64,000 nt of DNA, taken from Mermis nigrescens. Taxonomy: Eukaryota; Nematoda; Enoplea; Mermithida; Mermithidae. Every line of letters begins with the position of its first letter. Position 1 is the first letter of the stretch. The translations under genes were made by a program, and so were the position numbers. The notes under the pieces were generated by a model that did no database searches, had not been told where the DNA came from, and was given only the letters and a program-made list of their open reading frames with translations. Shown here in pieces: positions 1 to 63,059 of the stretch. Location: NCBI GenBank assembly GCA_036768485.1, contig JAVLUZ010000223.1, positions 5,284,025 through 5,348,024 of the forward strand. The letters run 5' to 3'.

Positions 1-1677
1 CGGAAAATAGTCATTTATTTGATCGATAATGCTTGTTAGAAACCGTTCTTGAATATCAGTTATGACCGGAACACGTCTTCAGTTCAACGGTTTGCCAACG
101 TAAGCTTTCTGAGGCAAAATACTGAGGAAGTGAATATGTTCTAGCTGTCGTAATTCCTGAGCAGACTACTTTGAGCAAAAAATAAGTCAAAACGCTTTCA
201 TGTCTTGTTTTCATTTCTTCAAAAGTTAGTAACACTTGTTGCCAATGCTCATAAGAATTCCACTTCTCTGTTGTAATCGTTTTGACCATATAGTTAAGTG
301 CTAAAGCGCATCACAAATAAACTGAAGGATTGGTAAAAATTTTTTCTATCAGCTTTTGGGACAGCCCCTTTGCCTGAACCCTTGTTGTGTCAATAAACGA
401 GCGATCGCCATTTACGGTTTGGATCAATTTAATATTATAAATATTCGATTTATTATTTTTCTCTACACCGATAATTTTCGCCAACTAGTCTTAGCAGTTT
501 TAGTTATATTAAATGCTAATGTTTTTCTAAACCTGACACTTTTGACGTTCTAAATTTTCAATTCATTTTTTGCTCTTAGATAGCATCCTCCCAGAAGTTT
601 AAACTAGTCAGACGTCCAAAATGCTCGATTCATCAATTTTTTTACATTCAGGCATTATTTGTCATCTGAGGCTTCTTAAATCGCATTTTGCATTAAAATT
701 ATAAATTCGCCATTTTTTCTACGTAAGTAGGTATTCAACTAGCTTTGGTCACGCCAGACGTGTGTAGTTCTTGAAAATTACGTAAATAATATTCACAGCA
801 TCAAAGGCTGATTAGTTACAGTGCAATTGAGACATCACTAAAACAAAACTCAGAAATCATAATTGTTCATTAGAACTAGATGACTTAATTTACTGATCCC
901 CAATTTTGCGTTTTCACCCCTCGCTCAACTTTGGACCTCGGGAAAGTACGTGTTTGACTAAGAGTAATGCGGCTTAATAACAGTTGATAAACAAAATCTC
1001 TAGCTATACTACTTCACGTGGCTTTGGATTTTATAACTCCTTTTATTCAAAGAATTTTCTTAAAGCCTATTTTTTTGTTGAGTACAAACAAATGCAACTA
1101 AAAGTCAGCCAACATGAGCAAAGCATCTGTTTAAAGTGAGTATCTAATTATATACCTGGTGAATGGTGACTTGTTGGTCACATCCAACTTTTTCACATAG
1201 AAGATTGATTGTCTAGCTTTAGAGAGTGGATTTCCTGGTCCAAAGGGTGGTTTTATAGCTTTGAAAACGTTTGGTTGCTAAATAGCGATGGTGTAAAGGC
1301 AATTGCTTCTCTTCTTGTGAAGGCTGCAAGATTGTACCTATTCGTGCTTCATATGCATTGTACATTATGACTCATCGTGTACTTTATTGTTTATCAACGT
1401 TTTCATTTGTCATGTCCATATTTAGCCTATCTTCATAATTTTTTATTTTAAAGTGAGCATGTTTTGAAACAAATCTCAAATTTCTGCTTAGGTTCTCCAA
1501 AAATAATAGAAGGCTCATTCATTTGTATGTGTATTCCATTAGACGTCAACCATCTCTTATCTTAATTTTCTACATTTTTGTCTTTTTCCTTTCTGCTTCT
1601 GTTTATTTAAACTGAAGCTTAGCCAAAAATACAGAATTTGGTGTACCGTAATTTCTGTTTTACTTTGTTAAAAAATC
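1..1677. other. No recognisable gene
   Basis: AT-rich sequence with only short, uncharacteristic open frames. I see no exon of a known family, no RNA gene and no repeat shared with the rest of the window. It lies 5' of the transporter's first coding exon, so promoter or untranslated exons may be here, but nothing in the sequence marks them. Confidence 0.5.
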
Positions 1678-1895
1678 GGATCTTTTGCATTATCTTACCC
1701 CCCACGAAATTTACTACTTTATTACACAATGTAATTTATTGACACACAGATTACACTATTTGTTTTATATATACTATGTTAAGTGATATTGCTGCATTCT
1801 GGCCTTGTCCATATATTACGTTATATATTGTTGTGTAAAGTGGTGTTGAAAAATAAAGTAAAAAATATGTGGGGGTAAGATAATGCAAAAGATCC
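1678..1895. mobile_element. 218-bp MITE, GGATCTTTTG termini
   Basis: The two ends are inverted copies of about 27 bases, beginning GGATCTTTTGCATTATC on the left and read in reverse complement on the right. A 7-bp direct repeat AAAAATC (1671-1677 and 1896-1902) flanks it. It has no coding capacity. The end (GGATCT, then TTACC about 15 bases in) resembles that of the 453-bp element at 23804-24256, so the two may belong to one superfamily. Confidence 0.75.
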
Positions 1896-2058
1896 AAAAA
1901 TCTGCGTATGTCAACCATTAAATCTGGGTGTCTTCTAGCGAAGTACAATTTGCCCCTAGCAGCTCGGATATGCTGCCCTTAGCTTCAATTCTTATTACCA
2001 TATTTGACGCTCAGAATCAGGCAATAAAATTTTAGTACCATAATTTGAACTAGCAGTG

Positions 2059-54395
<52,337 letters not shown>

Positions 54396-55217
54396 ATTAT
54401 CTAAATTTCGAATTTCCGTGTCTCGTTTTTCGGCCTTTTTTCCGCCCGCATTTTATATATTTTCACGCGGATACTCGTTATATTATCAGTACTACTGATC
54501 TGTTGCTATTCTGTCCTAGAAAGGTTATTTTGTTCTGTACATTAATGCATTGTTTTTCAGCGACGTTGGCCAAAATCTGGAGGTACGTAAGATTTTTGAG
54601 CAAACGATTGCTTTTAGAGGCAAAAAGTAAATTTTGAATTTTTTCAGAATGAAATCACGGGCTGATTTTGGAGTGTTTTATTCATACATGGGCAGCAACG
54701 AAATTCTGGGGGGGGCGTCCGATGGGACCGAATTGCCGAAAATTGCACCGAAAATTCGATTCAGGGGTTGTATCGATTATGCGAGTCTTTACCCTCCCTC
54801 CCGCCCAGGTGTGGTCTTACCACTGGACCAGGCGTTGCGTAGCCGGTGCCTGAATTCCGGGAATACAAAAATTTAAATGTTAGGAAAAGTGCCGAAAATT
54901 GACCTTCTAGGCAAAATTCATCATTTTTCGACGTTCCGTCAACATCCGCGAAGAGAATGATAAAAAACTTGAAAATTTAATTCTACAGATTATCTGCATG
55001 CTGGATTTTTTCCCCTTCGATTAGAGGGTCCCGATTATTACGGGGGGGGTTGAATAAACTTCAGTTCTTCGCCAAAAAATTGGAAGAATGCACCTAGAAA
55101 TGACCAAAAAATGCATGATTTTTATCAAGGATTGGGGGGTGAAAACTTATCTGACTTAGGGTGTTGGGGGACGACCAACGTTGGGGGCGGGATCCCATCG
55201 TCCTCCAGTTACATACA
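54396..55217. other. 3' flank of the transporter; worn repeat fragments
   Basis: Presumed 3' untranslated region begins at 54396. A CATACATGGGCAGCAACG-type element starts at 54683 and ends near CCCAGGTGTG (54813). 55020-55200 resembles the AAGGGCTCGAAATT repeat. No gene. Confidence 0.45.
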
Positions 55218-55219
55218 TA

Positions 55220-55751
55220 CAATGCTCGCCATGAAACATGATGCACTATAATCGTCAGATTTATATTGGATGATGCGTCGCGAGCGCAGCGTTTCGTCTA
55301 TAATGCGCTATCATCTCTTTTTTTTATTATTATAGGATATCTATCTGTATCATGCCGTTAATCTAACGATGCGTACGGCGCAATTTAGCTATTAATAGCG
55401 CCAACAAGAAGGAGGCGCGCATGTGAATGCCGGAAGCGCGCACGCGTGCCTTAATATAGAACGGCATTCACGTGCGCGCACTCGCCTGAATATAGAAAGG
55501 CATTCACGTGCGCTGCTTCCGTCATTCACGTGCGCGCTTCCAGCATTCACGTGCGCGCTTCCCTCTTGTTGGCGCTATTAATAGATAAATTGCACTGTCC
55601 GCATTGCCAGATTAACGGCATGATACAGATAAATATCCTATAATAATAAACAAGAAATGATAGCGCATTATAGACGAAACGCGGCACTCGCGACGCATCA
55701 TCTAATATAAATCTGATGATTATAGTGCGTCATGTTTCATGGCGAGCACTG
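55220..55751. mobile_element. 532-bp palindromic Tc1/mariner-type MITE, TA duplication
   Basis: Ends CAATGCTCGCCATGAAACAT and, inverted, CAGTGCTCGCCATG, flanked by TA on both sides (55218-55219, 55752-55753). The arms are inverted copies for over 200 bases. The centre (55421-55562) has several copies of ATTCACGTGCGCGC, GC-rich and unlike the surroundings. The CAGTG start plus TA duplication fits IS630/Tc1/mariner. No coding capacity. Confidence 0.93.
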
Positions 55752-55921
55752 TATATGGTCACTGTGGCACATGAAAAGGGCCAAATTTTTACGATATCGA
55801 CAATTGTTCAAAAGCTAAATACAATTTTCAAACGGCAAAAAATCGCTAAAAAATGATAAAATTTTATAATACAATTTTAGAAGTCAGATGAGATGATTTT
55901 TCCTTTGCATTGGGTCGTGAA

Positions 55922-56172
55922 CATAGGTGGGCAGCACCAAAATTCTGGGGGTGGGGGAAAATTTCTGGAGGGGGTGAAAAAATTTTTAAAAGGTAAAAAA
56001 TGGTCTTAAAAGTGGTCGTATGGCGAAAAAAACACCATTTTTCGACGTTTCTCATTGAGCACTATCCAATGGCATCAAAAGATTGCTAAAAAAGCGAAAA
56101 AAATTTTTCTGGGGGTATTTCAACTTCTGGGGATTGACTGCATACCCCCCAAACCCCCCACGCCCATGTGTT
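55922..56172 (+). mobile_element. CATAGGTGGGC-family MITE, 251 bp, perfect TSD
   Basis: CATAGGTGGGCAGCACC to CACGCCCATGTGTT, flanked by GTCGTGAA at 55914-55921 and 56173-56180. A reference copy for the family. Confidence 0.95.
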
Positions 56173-56199
56173 GTCGTGAAACCCTCAACAAGCTTATAT

Positions 56200-56860
56200 G
56201 ATCATTCATCACAGTGCGTATTCTTGGGGGGTTTGAGGGTTCCTCACTCCGCCCAGAAATTTTCGACCCTTCCGAACTGTTGTTTTTCCAGATGTTGCAG
56301 AATAGATGCTGTTTTAAGGATTGTTAGCTCAGGCTGCTCAAAGTGTCGAATTTTCGGCGCTATGCGTCGGTTACATGCGTGGGGATTAAGACCTTCATGA
56401 ATCCAGCAGACTCACAAAAGTGAACTTTTGGCATGGTTTTTGTGCGAGTTTCGCCAGGTTTAGACTATCCCAGAATTCGGCTGCTGCCCATGTACTGGCA
56501 GCGAGCAACAACATTCTGATGGGGTCCGATGGATTGAATTATTAAAAATAGCACTAAAAATTCAAACATGAGGATCTATCGATTGAGGGGGTCCGCCGGA
56601 TTTCCTGGGGTGTGGTTCATTGCTGCATTCTGGAGGGGGCTGGTCCAAACATGGGCTGCAACCGAATTCTGGGGGTCCGATGGTGCAAAATGCTCGATAC
56701 AATAGTACCAAAAATTCGATTCTTGGAATCTATTGATTTTTTTAGGAGGATTTGGAATCCGCCGGATTCTAGTTGGGCCAGACGACGACGCCCATTTGTT
56801 CTTATTCAAAACACGTTTTATTTATTGTTCGCGTTAATGAGCTCCATAATCAGATGCACA
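56200..56860. repeat. Worn CATACATG and CATACATGGGC fragments
   Basis: 56200-56400 has an eroded hairpin (GGCGCTATGCGTC) and TCTTGGGGGGTTTGAGGG. 56480-56790 has two degenerate CATGGGCTGCAACCG ... TCTATTGATTTTTT elements. Boundaries not resolved. Confidence 0.4.
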
Positions 56861-57133
56861 GTTTTGATTTATTCGATCTTCTCTGCAATCATATAGGCAC
56901 ACACGGTTTTATTGATTTTGTGTAAGACTGCTTTAATGGATCTTGCATTACTTACAATCATTTTATTTTTGCTACCGTATACCTACTTGTCTTATAGAAC
57001 TTCATCCCTCATACATACATATACATACGATAAGTTTACAGTTTTTGAGTTAAATTCTACATGATGATCTAATGTAGCGTAATAAAATCGAAAGATTCAG
57101 ATATTTTCTATAAAAACTGCACTTATCAGTAAA

Positions 57134-57673
57134 GTCTGTTTCATTTAATCGAGAGCTTTTTAGGAAATTTTTTAAGGGCTACAGTAAGCGAAACAATACG
57201 ATTTACTGTGATTGGGCAAATCAGCTCAGCGAGGGTGTGTGGCTGGAATTCTTTCATTTTGAATGCACTAATCCGTCCATATAAATTTGATTTAGGCATT
57301 TACTCAGTGCTAGGACATACTACAGTAAGTGCGCTAAATAAAAAGCTGTCGGATGGAATCGACCCCGGGATTTTTCCACGGCAAGCGGACGTTTTACCAC
57401 TGAGCTGTGCGGGAGTTCGCGGCGTTTTTTAACATCTTGGTCTATTGTGTTTAAAGTATCAACTTAGGATAAGCTGAATGCGCGATTTAATCTGTAAGTT
57501 GATTGATCTGCTGGAAGACGAGAATAAATTATGCCGCAAAAAATGTAATTGAAAAACCCGTCTTTGCTACGTAGCTACAGTGAGATCTAGCGACATACGG
57601 TGAATAAGAAAGAAAGGGTTACTCTAGCCTCTGAAAACATTTACTGAAAAGCTCTCGAATAAATGAAACATAC
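57134..57673. mobile_element. ~540-bp element with ~25-bp inverted ends
   Basis: GTCTGTTTCATTTAATCGAG at the left matches, in reverse complement, CTCGAATAAATGAAACATAC at the right. Inner motifs are also partly inverted (GGCTACAGTAA and AGCTACAGTGAG). The exact ends and any TA duplication are not settled. It contains a tRNA-like segment. Confidence 0.65.
57343..57417 (-). pseudogene. tRNA-like sequence inside a TIR element
   Basis: Minus strand has an A box CAGCTCAGTGG (57397-57407) and B box GGGTCGATTCC (57355-57365) with normal tRNA spacing. The acceptor and T stems do not pair, so it is a tRNA pseudogene or SINE head. The anticodon cannot be assigned with confidence. Confidence 0.6.
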
Positions 57674-57849
57674 TATAGCCGTAGAAGTGCTCGGGTTGCA
57701 GGCAACCAAATTCTCGGCGGTAGCGGTCCGACATGGTCAAAAACAGCACCAGAAATTCAATTTACTATTGAGTTTTGCAGGTTTTCGAAATATCCACCGC
57801 CTATATCTTTGAATTTTCCTAATCTCAAAGCTCTTTATGTACCATAGGT

Positions 57850-58100
57850 CACACATGGGCGTGGGGGGTATGCACCCCCCAGAAGTTGAAATACCCCCCC
57901 CCAGAAATCAAAATACCCCCCACCAGAAAAAATTTTTTTTTGCTTTTTTAGCAATTTTTTGATGCCATTGGATAGAGCTTGATGAGAAACGTCGAAAAAT
58001 GGTGTTTTTTTCGCCATACCATTCTTAAGGCCATTTCTAACCTTTAACAATTTTTTCACCCCCCCCTCCCCCCCCAGAACTTCGGTGCTGCCCACCTATG
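57850..58100 (-). mobile_element. CATAGGTGGGC-family MITE, 251 bp
   Basis: CACACATGGGCGTGGGG to GCTGCCCACCTATG, flanked by CCATAGGT (57842-57849) and CCACAGGT (58101-58108), an 8-bp duplication with one mismatch. Confidence 0.92.
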
Positions 58101-58399
58101 CCACAGGTGTAGGTAAGCTAAGGGTTGCGGATCCAAGACGTTCTGACACGGGGAATTAACCCCTAATTCTAGATAGTGTCAAAGATTGCACGAAAAATTC
58201 ATCCGTTTTCTTTAAAGTAGCAGCTTTTTGCCGTGTTTTGATAGGTTTGATCGTAGAATTTTTTTCAGAATTTTCATTTTTATACGAAAATCTCGCAAAA
58301 TTTATGCGAAAATCAGCCCGAAGTGCCGAAGAGTGCTCGAGAAATATTGTGTTATGTAACTTCAAAACCTTTGGCCCGTAAAATAATTACTTAACAACA

Positions 58400-58850
58400 C
58401 CTCGTAGCCTGGGAGAAACGGCGAAAACGTGATACGCATAGGTACACTCCGAGTCCGGGAGAAACGGGAGAAACGGCGAAACCATGATAAGCCTAGGTAA
58501 ACACACCCGGATCCTGGGAGAAACGGGAGAAACGACCGGGAGCCTCCGGGAGTAAACGGGAGAAAACGGCGAAACCATGATAAGTATAGGTAACCACACA
58601 CGGAGACTAGGAGAAACGGTAGAAACGGCGAAATCATGATAAGCATAGGTAACCACACCCGAGCCCGGGAGAAACGGGAGAAACGGCGGAACCATGATAA
58701 ACATAGGTAACCACACCGAGAGCCTGGGAGAAACGGGAGAAACGGCGAAACCATGATAAGTATAGGTAACCACACCCGGAGACTGGGAGAAACGGGAGAA
58801 ACGGCGAAAACCATGATAAGCATAGGTAACCACACCCGGAGAAACGCTTT
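58400..58850 (-). repeat. ~60-bp tandem repeat, about 7-8 copies, next to gap
   Basis: Units contain GGGAGAAACGGGAGAAACGG, CGAAACCATGATAAGCATAG and GTAACCACACCCGG. All three minus-strand frames stay open across several units because of the composition, which is not evidence of a gene. After 58850 come inverted GGGAGAAACG / CGTTTCTCCC phrases up to the gap. Confidence 0.92.
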
Positions 58851-58983
58851 TCTCCCGGGAGAAACGTTTCTCCCAAACCAGGAAAAATTTTGATGGGGAG
58901 AAATCGCTCTTTCCCTCTCCGGGGGAAATTTTGATGGGAGAAACGTTTCTCCCATCGGGGGAAACACTTGTAGGATTTACGGG

Positions 58984-59000
58984 NNNNNNNNNNNNNNNNN
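58984..59000. other. Assembly gap (17 N)
   Basis: A run of N lies between two different tandem arrays, the usual place for an assembler to fail. The true distance is unknown. Confidence 1.
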
Positions 59001-59900
59001 ACTGGTATACTGTACTCTGCGCGGTAAAATTCTGTACATAGCACAACTAAGGTTTGCACATCAAATCCTGAAAATTTGGACAAAATCCGGCCAGTGATTC
59101 TTGGAATAGAGTGCTATACGAGAAAGTGTAAAGTAAACTGGTACACTGTAGACTGCGCGCTAAAATTCTGTACATAGCGCAACTAAGGTTTATACGTCAT
59201 ATTCTGAAAATTGAACAAAATCCGGCTGATGTTTCTTGGAATATAGTGCTTTATGAGAAAGTGTGCAGTAAATTGGTATAGTGTAGGCTGCGCGCTAAAA
59301 TTCTGCGCGCAGCATGCCTCGCCTATATACATCATATCCTGAAAATTTGAACAAAATCCGGCAATTGATTCTTGGAATAGAGTGCTATACGAGAAAAGTG
59401 TAAAGTAAAGTAGTATACTGTAGACTGCGCGCTAAAATTCTGTACATAGCACAACTAAGGTTTGTACATCATATCCTGAAAATTTGAACAAGATCCGGCT
59501 GGTGATTCTTGGAATATAGTACTATATGAGAAAGTGTACAGTAAATTAGTATACTGTAGGCTGCGCGCTAAAACACTGTGCGCAAAATGTCTCGCCTATA
59601 TACATGATATCCTGAAAATTTGAACAAAATCCGACCATTGGTTCTTGAGTTATGCAAAAGTGTAAACTAATGCTGGTATACTGAAGGCTGCGCGCTAAAA
59701 TTCTGTGCGCAGCATGCCTCGCCTATATACATCCTATCCTGAAAATTTGAACAAAATCCGCCCATTGGTTCTTGAAATATAGTGCTATATGAGAAAGTGT
59801 AAACTGATGCTGGTATACTGTAGGTGCTCCCTCAAAATTTTCGGAATAGTTTGCTAATAAGGTGTTCATCCTACCCCTAAAATTTGAGCCCGATCTGGCT
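59001..59900 (+). repeat. ~135-bp tandem repeat, about 7 copies
   Basis: Units start near ACTGGTATACTGTAG and contain CTGCGCGCTAAAATTCTG, ATATCCTGAAAATTTGAAC, AAAATCCGGC and GAGAAAGTGTAAAGTAA. Starts fall near 59001, 59139, 59272, 59408, 59541, 59669 and 59808. The first unit abuts the gap, so the array may be longer. Confidence 0.93.
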
Positions 59901-60110
59901 GCTGGTTCTTGACTTACGCCTCTTCAAAAATAACCCCCGGGGTAATAACACCCGGGGTTACCCATGGAACAGAGGGGGTAGCCGAAGGTAGACCCCCGCA
60001 AACCACACAGTGGGAATTTCCTCTCCCTGGCCCTGGGCCCCTGGCCTGGGCGGGCGAGCGGCGGCAGGCACGTCTGGACATGTTCATTCTAATTGATTAT
60101 TATAATTGAT
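59901..60110. other. GC-rich segment after the tandem array
   Basis: TAACCCCCGGGGTAA and ACCCGGGGTTACC, then a CCTGGCC/GGGCGGGC stretch, contrast strongly with the AT-rich background. It could be a transposon terminus; no matching end was found. Confidence 0.35.
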
Positions 60111-60619
60111 TTCTTGTTATAAAAAATAAAAATCTACCTAGGGACGCCCGGTTAACTACTGATGCGCCGAAAATGTGACACTTTTCAGCCAAAATACAGC
60201 TAGAAACGCTTTATAAAACTTTAGGCGATTTTTTCGGCAAATAAATAATTCCGCGGGGTCAGCAACCATTTCGCGGGGATCAAAACGAAACCCACATCTA
60301 AGAAGACGTATGGTAATTGAACGATTAGAAAGCAGATAATTGCCAGCCAGCGAACAGCAGACGATTTGTTCACAAATATCAAAAAGCCTAGATGAAAATC
60401 GGGTCAAACTCGAGCGAAAAATAAAAAAGCAGTAAAAAGGCCTACTATATATTAAACTACAAATTTATTTACACGTTTAAGGACTAAAAATTTTAATGAA
60501 ACGGAAGATGAATAATATTGTATTTTTGACTAAAAGTGGTCACTAAAAATCGAGGACAAGTAGAAAATCTCAACCTCTATAAGTGAATGGGAAACGACTG
60601 AATTTGGTAGGGGCTGGAA
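60111..60619. other. No feature recognised
   Basis: AT-rich sequence with an eroded repeat end at 60156-60300. No gene recognised. Confidence 0.35.
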
Positions 60620-60870
60620 TCATACATGGGCGCGGGGTGTATGGACCACACACGCTCAGCACGACGATCTGGGGGTCACAAATTAAGCCTTTTTGGGCCA
60701 AAATTTACCTCAAAAACTGGTATAAGCGCTAAAATAGCGTTGAAACTACGTTCTTACGCAGTTTCTGGTCAATTTGAGGCACTTTTCAAGCAAATTTTCA
60801 ATTTTCATCCGTTTTTGCCCTTCATTTTGCCACACTTTTCCGAAAAATTTTCCCCTTTTTTCATTCTGGC
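60620..60870 (+). repeat. 'gggccaaaatga' dispersed repeat
   Basis: CATACATGGGCGCGGGG start, then GGGCCAAAATTTACC, CAAAAACTGGTATAAG and a CATTTTGCCAC block as at 4689-4975. Right end near 60860. Confidence 0.55.
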
Positions 60871-60875
60871 GGTGT

Positions 60876-61150
60876 GGAACATACGCGGGCAGCAAGAAAA
60901 TTCTGGGGAAGGGGTCAGGAATCAGGATGGGTGAAATCGCCAAAAAATAGAATTTCGGGGTTATACAGTAATCTAGGGGTTTTCAACTTCTGGAGGCCAT
61001 GCCCGTGTGTGATCTAGACTCCCCAAGGTACCTTGTCTAGACCCCAAGAACCTAGCGGACCCCCAAAAATCGACAGACCTCCAGAATTTGACTTTTGGTG
61101 CTATTTTGGCGATTTTGCCCCATCGAACCCCAAGAATTCGGCTGTTGCCC
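60876..61150. repeat. CATACATGGGC-type element and inverted relative
   Basis: CATACGCGGGCAGCAAG with AATTCTGGGG at the left; 61040-61145 is an inverted match to the 60-bp unit motifs (GGTGCTATTTTGGCG and GAATTCGGCTGTTGCCC). Confidence 0.5.
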
Positions 61151-61258
61151 ACATTATAGCTGGGATCCCTATTTTCCATTATATGTATCATTATAATCGT
61201 CCGTTAACGTGGTGCAAGCCACCATAGGCTCTTGCTATTCATAGAATCGTTGACCTAC

Positions 61259-61490
61259 CTCAGTTTGTTAGTAGATTCATCCATATTTTCCCATATAAAC
61301 TGATACGATCTTTCAACCTCGTCCAACTTTCCTTTAAGCATTTCATTTTCTTCCACAGCCATTTCATATTTCGCTTGTAATTCCTCCGCAGTCAATGATT
61401 TCTGAGATGCAAGGGTTTGGTATTCTTGCAACGAACTCTTGGGCAAGTCACAGCACGTTTTTTGACGATAGATTTTCTCGTGCGAGCCAT
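61259..61490 (-). CDS. Coiled-coil gene, downstream exon
   Basis: Reads GSHEKIYRQKTCCDLPKSSL, QEYQTLASQKSLTAEELQAK, YEMAVEENEMLKGKLDEVER and SYQFIWENMDESTNKLR. The last two thirds have leucine/charged heptad character. The donor AG|GTAGGT leaves two bases over. An in-frame TAA just upstream of the acceptor limits where the exon can begin. No RING, zinc or enzyme motif is present. Confidence 0.72.
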
Positions 61491-63056
61491 CTTTGAGTGA
61501 GCCAAATTAAAAGATCATACATAATACTAAACCGAAATGTTTAGAAAACTTTTTTATATAAACATGGATGTGAAATACTTATGGTGAGTTTAAAATTTTA
61601 AAATCCGAAAAGGGTAAAAAAATCGGTGGCACGGGCAAGAGAACGTTATTTTCCCAAGTTTTTCAGCTTTTTGTGCAAGGCAAAATCACGCAAAAAGGAG
61701 TTCTTGAAGGCTGGCTATTTTCACTCAGGAAACCTGAAAATTTCAGTATTGCTATCTTAGGGCTAGTCCCTAAATCGCCGCTCCGGTTAAGCTTAATTTT
61801 TTGAAAAACTAATCCATTTAAAGAATCTGTCATATTCCTAGAGAAGACTCTGGCTTACTTGATATTAAAGAACAATGAATTTGATTAATTACTAGTGAGT
61901 ACAAGCGCGGAGTAAACAGAAGTTTCACAAAAGCTCAAAAGACAATTAAATTTTCGCTTCAGAACCCAAATTTGCATTAATCATACATTCGATACGTGAG
62001 GAAAATCACAGCTTTTTTGACAATGAAACCGTGTTCAATACGCTCAGCCTATCTGGCATATGTAGTTTACCGTACATAGACTAATTATGAACAAAATCCA
62101 GTTCAGTCTTATAAGATCACTTTTTACCTTACTAACTATACATGTAAGAGAGGGGATGTCGGGATCGTCCAACCAAAGTCGGTCAACCCCCTCGACACCC
62201 TACCCCATTTTTGGGCAAAATTGGATTTTTAAGCCGTTTTTAGGCGGTTTTTGGCCGGTTTTGGCCGAAAATTGGAGGTAATTCCCCTCCCCCCCTAAAA
62301 ATGACCGGAGACCATAGGTGGGCAGCACCAAAATTCTGGGTGGGGGTTCAAGATTTTTCAAAGGTCAAAAAAAATTATCTCAAAAATGGTGGTACGGCGA
62401 AAAACACCATTTTTCAACGTTTCTCATCGATCACTATCCATTGACATCAAAAAATTGAGAAAAAAACGAAAAAATTCAAAAATTGAATTCTGGGGGTTTT
62501 GGTTTATGGGGTATTCGGTCTTACGAGGGCTGCACACCACTAAGCCCTCAACGCCCACGTGTGCCGGAGACCCCTCCCAAAATGTCTAGCCGTTACAGGT
62601 ATGCTACAAACATTATTTATATACATTTACATACATGAGTTACCCACGAAATTTTCCATGTTTCTTTCTCAACAATATCCTTTGTTGTAAACAAACAGAT
62701 AAAATGCAACTATTTTTAGTACGAGCATGCAAAGGTATATTTTATTTTCATTGGGGCTAGTTTTTCCTAATGTACGCCAATACAGTTTCATTAAAACTGT
62801 AGAATCCTATTTTGAAGACAAATTTTAATAGGAATCTTACCAGACTTTGGCCGAAACATAGAACTGCTCGAGCAGGCTGCGTTTTCATCAGCCGGCGGAG
62901 ATGAAGCTTCTAACTTCACCTTGGAAAAAGTTGCGAGATTATTTTCCAGCTTGGATTTTTTCAAACAAGCTTCTATACAATCATTCGCATCCGATTCGCG
63001 TTTTAAGGGAACAGCAGCTTGCGTCATTGATTCACTGCCGTCTTCACCTGACGATT
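61259..63056 (-). CDS. Unidentified coiled-coil protein gene, two exons seen, incomplete
   Basis: Minus-strand gene with an upstream exon at 62841-63056 and a downstream exon at 61259-61490, joined in phase (MFRPKS-D-GSHEKIYRQ). The visible 149 residues run from an acidic/Ser-rich segment and a basic KR-rich segment to a heptad-like charged stretch typical of a coiled coil. Donor G|GTAAGA and acceptor CTCAAAG|AT flank the intron, which contains a young 251-bp MITE. I do not recognise the family. Further exons must lie beyond 61259 (its donor GTAGGT is good) and probably beyond 63056 toward the window edge. Confidence 0.7.
62313..62563 (+). mobile_element. CATAGGTGGGC-family MITE, 251 bp, perfect TSD
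   Basis: CATAGGTGGGCAGCACC to CGCCCACGTGTG. CCGGAGAC at 62305-62312 and 62564-62571 is a perfect 8-bp duplication. It lies in the intron of the minus-strand gene. Confidence 0.95.
62841..63056 (-). CDS. Coiled-coil gene, upstream exon
   Basis: Reads SSGEDGSESMTQAAVPLKRE, SDANDCIEACLKKSKLENNL, ATFSKVKLEASSPPADENAA and CSSSSMFRPKS. Low-complexity acidic and Ser-rich ends flank a KR-rich middle that could serve as a nuclear signal (inference). The acceptor TAATTATCTCAG|AA is strong. An internal ATG (63027) could be the start if the exon is the first, but the acceptor argues for an earlier exon. Confidence 0.68.
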
Positions 63057-63059
63057 CTG

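Noticed and set aside
57343..57417. Functional tRNA gene
   Set aside because: A and B boxes are present but the acceptor and T stems do not pair, and it lies within a transposon-like element.
58362..59083. Minus-strand frames of 149-219 codons rich in VSPVSP and YHGF
   Set aside because: They stay open in all frames only because of the 60-bp tandem unit, and one runs through the N gap.
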